This document shows, in pieces, positions 58,530 through 64,000 of a DNA stretch of 64,000 nucleotides. The notes beneath the pieces were generated by a model. That model made no database searches and was not told the origin of the DNA. It saw only the letters and a program-made list of their open reading frames with translations. Source of the DNA: Opitutaceae bacterium (GTDB lineage Bacteria; Verrucomicrobiota; Verrucomicrobiia; Opitutales; Opitutaceae); assembly GCA_024233285.1 (NCBI GenBank), contig JACKPU010000004.1, positions 1 through 64,000 on the forward strand. The letters run 5' to 3'. Each line of letters starts with the position of its first letter. Within the stretch, counting starts at the first letter, position 1. A program made the position numbers and the translations under genes.

Positions 58530-60383
58530 TCAGGCGGACTTGGGTTGGGTGTAAGGCCGGAGGCTGCGGTGCAGTTCGGCGAGCTTCACGGGCTTGGCGA
58601 TAAAATCGTTCATGCCGGCCTCGAGGCATTTGCTGCGCTCCTGCGGGAGGGCGGCGGCGGTCAGGGCGATGATCGGCAGGGCGGCCGCCGCCCGGCGCGA
58701 TGGGGCGGGATCGTTCTGCCAGCGCCGGATGGCGCGCGTGGCCTCCCAGCCGTCGAGATTGGGCATGTGGCAGTCCATCAGAATCACGTCCGGCCGGGCT
58801 TCTGTATCCAGATAGTCGAGCAATTCGTGGCCGTCGCCCACGAGGGCGCAGGCGCAGCCCAACTGGGACAGCTGGGACGAAATGATGCGTTGGTTGATCG
58901 CATTGTCTTCGGCGATGAGCACGCGCAGACCGAGGGGCGTGTCGGTCGGGCCGTTGGAGTAATCGCTGGCGGCCGGTGCGGCGGCGGCCGGCAGGGGGAT
59001 GGTGAACCAGAAACGCGAGCCTTGGCCCGGCGCGCTTTCGGCATGCAATTCTCCCTGCATGAGTCTGGCCAGGCCGGCACTGATGGCGAGACCGAGGCCC
59101 GAGCCGCCGAATTGACGGGTCGTGGACGTGTCGGCCTGGGTGAAGCGCTCGAACACGCGGTGAAGGGTGCCTTGATCCATGCCGATGCCGGTGTCGGCGA
59201 TTTCAAACGTGACCTGACCGGTCTTGGGCACCGTGACCTTGAGACTGATCCGCCCGCCGGCCGGGGTGAATTTCAACGCGTTGGTCAGCAGGTTGAGCAA
59301 GACTTGGCGCAGGCGGTGACTGTCCCCGAGCACGTGGGTCGGCAGCTCGGGGTCGATCGCGACTTGCAGTTGCAGATCCGCTTGGTCGATCCGGTTTTGG
59401 TGCAGCTTGACCATGTTTTCCAGCAGCTGCTTGGGATTGAAGGCGTGTTGCTCCAGCTGGAGTTGCCCCGCCTCGATCTTGGAAAAATCGAGGATATCGC
59501 CGAGCAACTTGAGAAGGATGTCGCCCGATTCCGCGATGAGGCGGACCTGTTCGCCGCTGCCGGGCGGCAGATCGCGGCGGCGCACCAGCAAGTCGGCGCA
59601 GGCGATGATGCCGTTGAGCGGCGTGCGGATTTCGTGGCTCATGTTGGCCAGGAACTCGCTCTTGGCCTGGGAGGCCGCTTCGGCGGCGGCGGTGGCGGCT
59701 TCGAGCCGTTGCGTGCGCTCGGTGACGAGCTGGTTGAGATTGGCGTTGGTGGTGCGCGTTTCATCGAGCGCCTGCTGGCTGCGCCGGTGCGCCGATTCGA
59801 TCAGCTTGGCGATTGTGATGCCCAAGACGAAGGCGAAGCTGAGGGCGAGGAAGCCATCCTGCCGCAAGGTTTGATGCACGAAGTCGGGCGAGCCCAAAAC
59901 GTCTCCATGCCGGTCAATGATGCCATGATACCCGAAGTGGCCGATCGTGATCAGCGCCATGATGGCCACGGACACCCAGCGCGAAGCGAAGATGAGCGTG
60001 GCGATCAGAAATGTCAGATCGTAGAGGAAAAGCTGGATGCCGGTGGCGAGCGGTTCCTGCAGGACCGGGGCCAGGAAGGGCACAAGGATGTTGACCGGTG
60101 CCGCGAGCCCGATGGCGAGCGTGTTGCCCGCGGCCCGCGCGTTGCCGCGCTTGAGCTGATACAAGCTGAGTGCGGCCGAGCTCAATACCACGAGGTTCAG
60201 CAACAGTCGCTGTTCCAACGAAGGCGGTTGATTCACCACCAACTTCAGGATGTTGATCGGAACAAAGACAAAGATGACGAGATTGAAGACCGCCAGCAAC
60301 CGGGCACGAATGCCGGTGAAGTGGGGTTGTGACCGGTATGTCTCGTCAAGACGAGTCAGCCAGCTGGCAATCGGGCGTAGCAT
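58530..60383 (-). CDS. Membrane hybrid histidine kinase with receiver domain
   Basis: A 617-residue protein. About six helices fill residues 30-200 (VIFVFVPINILKLVV; LYDLTFLIATLIFASRWV; DGFLALSFAFVLGITI), then a coiled coil, His250 in LANMSHEIRTPLNGI, the ATPase domain with FGGSGLGLAISAGLA, and a receiver whose Asp537 lies in VILMDCHMPNLDGWEA. The input domain is not a recognised ligand module. No output regulator adjoins. Confidence 0.94.
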   Translation of the reverse strand: MLRPIASWLTRLDETYRSQPHFTGIRARLLAVFNLVIFVFVPINILKLVVNQPPSLEQRLLLNLVVLSSAALSLYQLKRGNARAAGNTLAIGLAAPVNILVPFLAPVLQEPLATGIQLFLYDLTFLIATLIFASRWVSVAIMALITIGHFGYHGIIDRHGDVLGSPDFVHQTLRQDGFLALSFAFVLGITIAKLIESAHRRSQQALDETRTTNANLNQLVTERTQRLEAATAAAEAASQAKSEFLANMSHEIRTPLNGIIACADLLVRRRDLPPGSGEQVRLIAESGDILLKLLGDILDFSKIEAGQLQLEQHAFNPKQLLENMVKLHQNRIDQADLQLQVAIDPELPTHVLGDSHRLRQVLLNLLTNALKFTPAGGRISLKVTVPKTGQVTFEIADTGIGMDQGTLHRVFERFTQADTSTTRQFGGSGLGLAISAGLARLMQGELHAESAPGQGSRFWFTIPLPAAAAPAASDYSNGPTDTPLGLRVLIAEDNAINQRIISSQLSQLGCACALVGDGHELLDYLDTEARPDVILMDCHMPNLDGWEATRAIRRWQNDPAPSRRAAAALPIIALTAAALPQERSKCLEAGMNDFIAKPVKLAELHRSLRPYTQPKSA

Positions 60384-60532
60384 GCGACCGCTGCAAGGTA
60401 TGTTCCTGCCTAGATGCAGCGATAGAAATATCGCCTCTTAGGGTTTACACCCCGGGTTGCCGGCTGTCTTGGCGGCTGATATCGCTTAGCCCATCAGCGC
60501 GCGTTTGAACCGCATCGGTTGCACGCGAGCCC

Positions 60533-61456
60533 TTAGCACACGCGGCCGCGTTTGCCGGCGCGCGTGTTGGCGATGGGCTCGTCGCCGATCCAGCGTTCAT
60601 CAATTGGCTGGCTGGCGCGCTGGTAACGCGTGTCGGTCGAGATGCGCAGGCGGTCGGTTTGATTGTCGAGACCGCCATGCACGAGATGCATGCCAAAGGT
60701 GATGAAATCGCCCATGCGCCATTCGGGCGCGGTGAGCCAGCGGCCGCCGAGTTTGGTGCGCAGCGTGACCGGGTTCTTGCTGAGAAAGCCGGGGTGGCTC
60801 CAACCGCCCCGGTTGAGCACCTTGTCGACTTCTTTCGGCCGGTTCTCGCAATAGGCGTCCACATCAATCTCGAGGTAATGCTTGATACGCTCACTCTGAC
60901 GGTGCGATCCCTCGAGCAGCATGACGCCGCCGGCCTCGATCGGCGTATCGCCGTAAGGGATCCAACACGTCAGCAGCTGGTGGGTGCCGCGACCCATGTA
61001 AACGAGATCACAATGCGGGGTGGAGCCTTGGCCGCGGCTCAGCGCGCGAAACCACGTGTAATCAAAATGCCGCACCGGTTCGCCAAAGAGGTTCGCGTAA
61101 AATCCGAGCAGCTCCGGACCGTAAACCACCCGCTGAATCGCGGCATTGTGCCGGGCCGGCTCGGCGTTGAAGTTGCTGGAAACGCCGGCGCGGGCGATGC
61201 CGTCGATCGACGGGTAGGCCGGATCGAGCACCCCGGCCGCGGCGAGACGGTCGCAGACCGAAGCGCGGGCGGCTTGGATCAACGCCCGGTCAAAGAACCC
61301 CGGAATGTAGAGATAGCCGTCGTCTTCCAACCGGCGGCGCAGCTCGGCGGTGTCGTTCAGGCAGTCAGCAGAACTGCGGACATAGCCGAACGAGGCCTCG
61401 GTCAAATCGAGGGCGTGACCGCAGGACGAGAGTTGAGGGATGGCGGTGGCGGGCAT
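60533..61456 (-). CDS. Phytanoyl-CoA dioxygenase (PhyH) family protein, copy 2
   Basis: A 307-residue Fe(II)/2-oxoglutarate oxygenase. The HxD is in GSTPHCDLVYMGRG, the distal His in FGMHLVHGGLDNQTD, and the Arg in RLRISTDTRY. It shares only fold-level similarity with copy 1. The ATG at 61456 is chosen; the frame is open to 61633 but would overlap the AraC gene. The AraC gene is divergent, 86 bp from start to start. Confidence 0.88.
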   Translation of the reverse strand: MPATAIPQLSSCGHALDLTEASFGYVRSSADCLNDTAELRRRLEDDGYLYIPGFFDRALIQAARASVCDRLAAAGVLDPAYPSIDGIARAGVSSNFNAEPARHNAAIQRVVYGPELLGFYANLFGEPVRHFDYTWFRALSRGQGSTPHCDLVYMGRGTHQLLTCWIPYGDTPIEAGGVMLLEGSHRQSERIKHYLEIDVDAYCENRPKEVDKVLNRGGWSHPGFLSKNPVTLRTKLGGRWLTAPEWRMGDFITFGMHLVHGGLDNQTDRLRISTDTRYQRASQPIDERWIGDEPIANTRAGKRGRVC

Positions 61457-61541
61457 GGGAAAGCGGTCGGATTCTAACAGGTCGAAGGTGGCGTAAAGAA
61501 TGGTTGTTCTGGTGGCAGGCATGTGTTTTTTGGAAACGAAT

Positions 61542-62402
61542 ATGGCCGCCTCATGGAACACCCAGGCCCTGCCGGTGGCAGGGCTCAACACCCCTGCCGG
61601 AGCCGTGACCTTGGCGGGGCGATCCCGGGCCAATCATGGCATCAGCCGCAACAACATGCGGGTTTTGGGGAGCTTTGCTTTGGTTTATGTCGTCGACGGG
61701 CAGTGTGAATTCGGCGATGATCGCGGGTTGCGCCGGACCCTGCGGGCGGGCGATGCGTTCCTGCTGTTTCCGGATGTCGCGCATTTTTATGATCCCGGTG
61801 ACGGCGAACCGTGGGACGACATCTGGCTCGTCTTCAACGGACCTCCGTTCGAGGCGTGGCGTTCGTCCGGATTACTCGATCCAGCGGATCCGGTCTGGCA
61901 TGTCGAACCGGTGGCCTACTGGCGGCAGCGCGTGGCGGATGTATTGACCGGTGCGCCCGGCGCGGCGGCCTCGCTGGTGGAGGCGGCGCGTTTGCTGACG
62001 CTGCTGGCGGAGATGCGGGTCGCCCGCGTGACCGGGGGGAGCGCCCAACCGGAGCCCTGGCTCGACGCAGCCTGCCGGCAATTGGAGACGGATGAGGCGA
62101 TTGATTGGGCCGAGTTCTCGGCGGCGCAGGGGCTGACCTACGAGCAGTTTCGCAAGAAATTCAGCGCGGCGATGGGGGTGCCGCCGGCGCAATACCGCCT
62201 GGCCCGCCGCCTCGATCGCGCCGCCCTGCGCTTGCGCACCGATGACGCGCCGCTGCGCCTCGTCGCGGAAGAGCTGGGCTTTTGCGATGAGTTTCATTTC
62301 TCCAAACTGTTCAAGCGGCGGACCGGATTGTCGCCCACGGTTTATCGCGCGCAATGGCGTGGGGTCCGAACAAAACCCGTGCGGGTTGCCGGCAAAGTTT
62401 GA
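61542..62402 (+). CDS. AraC-family regulator with cupin sensor, copy 2
   Basis: A 286-residue protein. The N-terminal cupin has VYVVDGQCEFGDDRG, LRAGDAFLLFPDVAHFYDPGDGEPW; the C-terminus has a double HTH (FSAAQGLTYEQFRKKFSAAM and LRLVAEELGFCDEFHFSKLF). Starts at 61500, 61521 and 61542 are in frame; 61542 has GGAA upstream and leaves room for the divergent promoter. It likely controls the dioxygenase. Confidence 0.9.
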   Translation: MAASWNTQALPVAGLNTPAGAVTLAGRSRANHGISRNNMRVLGSFALVYVVDGQCEFGDDRGLRRTLRAGDAFLLFPDVAHFYDPGDGEPWDDIWLVFNGPPFEAWRSSGLLDPADPVWHVEPVAYWRQRVADVLTGAPGAAASLVEAARLLTLLAEMRVARVTGGSAQPEPWLDAACRQLETDEAIDWAEFSAAQGLTYEQFRKKFSAAMGVPPAQYRLARRLDRAALRLRTDDAPLRLVAEELGFCDEFHFSKLFKRRTGLSPTVYRAQWRGVRTKPVRVAGKV

Positions 62403-62434
62403 ACCATTTGCCGGCTGCTGCGACTAAGTGCAGG

Positions 62435-62785
62435 ATGATAAAGCTGGCCCAAGCTCGCCTGATCGCCTTTCCCACGTGGGTGTTGGTGGCGTTGGCGTGT
62501 GCTTTGGCCAATCCGTTTTGTTGCCATCTGCTGCCGGTCTTTGACGGTTTTGAAAGCAGTCTGCCGGCGCAAATCGACGAGGCCCAGCAGTTGTGCGCCG
62601 GGAAGCCGCTCAAACCCATACCTGCGTCTGAATCGCTGGCGACCGGCCGGGCGGAGTTTGTGGTGGCCGTGCTGCCGCATGGTGGGTTTGAACGGGTCGG
62701 GACCAGCCTTTCGGCCCGCCCGTTGCCGATCAGGGAATTACGGGGGCCGCCGCGGCATCTGGTGCTGGGTATTTTGCGGATCTGA
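62435..62785 (+). CDS. Hypothetical exported small protein
   Basis: A 116-residue protein with an N-terminal hydrophobic segment (FPTWVLVALACALANPFCCHL) and a soluble tail (FVVAVLPHGGFERVGTSLSA). Four cysteines cluster in or near the first 55 residues. No relative was recognised. It follows the AraC gene by 32 bp; the ATG at 62435 places the signal at the N-terminus. Confidence 0.5.
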   Translation: MIKLAQARLIAFPTWVLVALACALANPFCCHLLPVFDGFESSLPAQIDEAQQLCAGKPLKPIPASESLATGRAEFVVAVLPHGGFERVGTSLSARPLPIRELRGPPRHLVLGILRI

Positions 62786-62877
62786 AAGGGGCCGGCTGGT
62801 CGCCGGATGGTTGGTCGTCTGGGTTCGGATGCGTCCGAACCGGTTTAAGCGTTTCATCCCCTTTTGCATCTTCATCC

Positions 62878-63912
62878 ATGTCCCATTTCCTTACGTGTGA
62901 GTCGGGCATTCGCCCGGCAGCTCACCACCCCTGTTCGCTGTGCGATTCCCGCGCCGCCAAACTAATCGCCACCAAAGATCGTGATGGCCGGCCGTTACCC
63001 ACCGTGCTGTGCTTGAACTGCGGTTTGGTGCGCACCGACCCGATGCCTTCGGCGGCCGAATTGGCCGACTACTATGCCCACCGCTATCGTCGCAGTTACA
63101 AAGGGGCTTGGCAGCCTGAACCCAAGCGGGTTTACCGGGCGGCCCGGGTGGCGGCGGATCGCTGGCGACGGCTCAAACCGCACCTTCTGGCGAGTCGGCG
63201 GGTGCTGGATGTCGGCGCCAGCAGCGGCGAATTTGTTTACTTGCTCCAGACCTGCGGCAAGCAGGCCGAGGGAATTGAGCCCAACGAAAATTATGCGCGC
63301 TGGGCTCGCGACCAGCTGGGCCTGCCCGTGCGCACCCTCGATTGGCACCGCGCGGTGTTCCCGGAGCGCAACTTCGAAGCCATCACGCTCTTTCATGTGC
63401 TTGAGCATCTGGCCAACCCCCGCGAGGCCCTGACCCGTCTGGCCGGCTGGCTGGATCACGATGGTGTCTTGGTGGTGGAGGTGCCGAATGTCGAATCTCC
63501 GGTTGGTTCGCCCAAACGTCGTTTCCACTACGCCCATCTGCACAATTTCAACCCGGCCAGCCTGCGGGAAACGGGCCGTTGCGCGGGGTTGACCGTCCGC
63601 CATGAGGAGATTTCACCGGACGGCGGAAATCTCACCGTGGTGTTTGCGCGACCCGCGGTGATTCAACCCGGCGTCAGCCCGGGTTTGCCGGGCAACGCCG
63701 AACGCGTGCTCCAGGCGCTGCAAGCCCGGGGAAACCTGAGTTATGCCCTCGCCGGTTCGACTTGGCGGCGCCTCGCCGCGAAGCTGGCCCGATCCTACGG
63801 AGAACGCCGCGCCTTGCGCCGGTGGCATGGACCCCGTGCTTTTCTTGAGGCGGTGGTGATCGAATCTGATTTCCAACTGGGGGCGGCGAAACTAAGGGAC
63901 TCGACCACTTGA
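62878..63912 (+). CDS. SAM-dependent methyltransferase with N-terminal zinc ribbon
   Basis: A 344-residue protein. Cys19, Cys22, Cys45 and Cys48 (CSLC, CLNC) form a probable zinc ribbon, followed by a class I methyltransferase fold with VLDVGASSGEFVYLL, the acidic EGIEPNENYARWA and ALTLFHVLEHLANP-like region (ITLFHVLEHLANPREAL). The layout is that of sugar or lipid methyltransferases in surface polysaccharide clusters. A TTG start at 63909 overlaps its stop. Confidence 0.88.
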   Translation: MSHFLTCESGIRPAAHHPCSLCDSRAAKLIATKDRDGRPLPTVLCLNCGLVRTDPMPSAAELADYYAHRYRRSYKGAWQPEPKRVYRAARVAADRWRRLKPHLLASRRVLDVGASSGEFVYLLQTCGKQAEGIEPNENYARWARDQLGLPVRTLDWHRAVFPERNFEAITLFHVLEHLANPREALTRLAGWLDHDGVLVVEVPNVESPVGSPKRRFHYAHLHNFNPASLRETGRCAGLTVRHEEISPDGGNLTVVFARPAVIQPGVSPGLPGNAERVLQALQARGNLSYALAGSTWRRLAAKLARSYGERRALRRWHGPRAFLEAVVIESDFQLGAAKLRDSTT

Positions 63913-64000
63913 TCTCATCGTTGCCCACCCGCCGCTTGCTCCTGCGACCGTTCTCCCCGGCTGACGCGGATTTTGTGATCGCGCTGGTGAATGATCCGTC
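63909..64000 (+). CDS. GNAT-family acetyltransferase, N-terminal end (3' partial)
   Basis: The last 92 bases encode LISSLPTRRLLLRPFSPADA and then DFVIALVNDP before the window ends. LxTxRLxLRPFxxxDA is the classic RimJ/RimL-type GNAT start. TTG at 63909 overlaps the methyltransferase stop (TTGA), suggesting translational coupling. Too little is present to name the substrate. Confidence 0.75.
   Translation, partial: MISSLPTRRLLLRPFSPADADFVIALVNDP

Noticed and set aside
1..64000. tRNA, rRNA or riboswitch genes
   Set aside because: I looked in the intergenic gaps for acceptor stems, TTCGAATCC-like arms and known aptamer cores and found none I could support.

Overview
This window is GC-rich, densely coded chromosomal DNA. 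The gene set suggests a heterotrophic Verrucomicrobiota bacterium, most likely of the Opitutaceae. The pointers are a PEP-CTERM secreted protein, a GH95-type glycosidase, a parallel beta-helix protein, Gfo/Idh and xylose-isomerase-like sugar genes, AraC regulators next to phytanoyl-CoA dioxygenases, and many starts without a Shine-Dalgarno sequence. This placement is an inference from gene content. No rRNA, tRNA, CRISPR array, integrase, transposase or prophage gene was recognised.

Layout. 0-9.5 kb: the 3' end of mutL, glycogen phosphorylase, an ACP/ketoacyl-synthase pair, a compact ydbH-ynbE-ydbL lipid-transport operon, an orphan sensor-type membrane module, a nucleoside transporter and a gamma-carbonic-anhydrase-like protein. 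9.5-18 kb: folA, alanine dehydrogenase, two tandem HExxH metallopeptidase-like proteins, a cyclophilin, gmhA and a coupled recF-tauE-ruvC operon. 18-30 kb: a hemH-hybrid kinase-DUF1275 operon, gpmI, a beta-helix protein, aspS and amtB-glnB behind a good sigma-54 promoter candidate. 30-40 kb: a first phytanoyl-dioxygenase/AraC pair, a lone receiver protein, tdk with a lactonase, a 1,150-residue protein that I read as PPi-type PEP carboxykinase, and a GH95-like glycosidase. 40-52.5 kb is the more plastic part: two small PH-like membrane proteins, an antiporter C-terminal remnant, an antiporter/K+ channel/tag/D-LDH operon, 2-oxoacid:ferredoxin oxidoreductase korAB, a WYL regulator with two VOC genes (one broken by an in-frame stop), an AT-rich lipoprotein and several repeat families. 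52.5-64 kb: sugar-type genes, an ABC-F ATPase with a palindromic element in its coding sequence, an MFS exporter, a PEP-CTERM protein, a hybrid kinase, a second dioxygenase/AraC pair, a methyltransferase and the start of a GNAT gene.

Functional themes. Central carbon: glgP, gpmI, PPi-PEPCK, korAB and D-LDH. Nitrogen: amtB-glnB, alanine dehydrogenase. Envelope: YdbH/YnbE/YdbL, GmhA, ACP-KAS. Signalling: two hybrid kinases, one lone receiver, two AraC and one WYL regulator.

The observations I would follow first are the 61-bp palindrome inside the ABC-F gene and its relation to the composite REP-like hairpin arrays at 39.8 and 46.4 kb, the in-frame TAA in the second VOC gene, the minimal YdbH system, the PPi-PEPCK assignment, and the two parallel dioxygenase/AraC modules.
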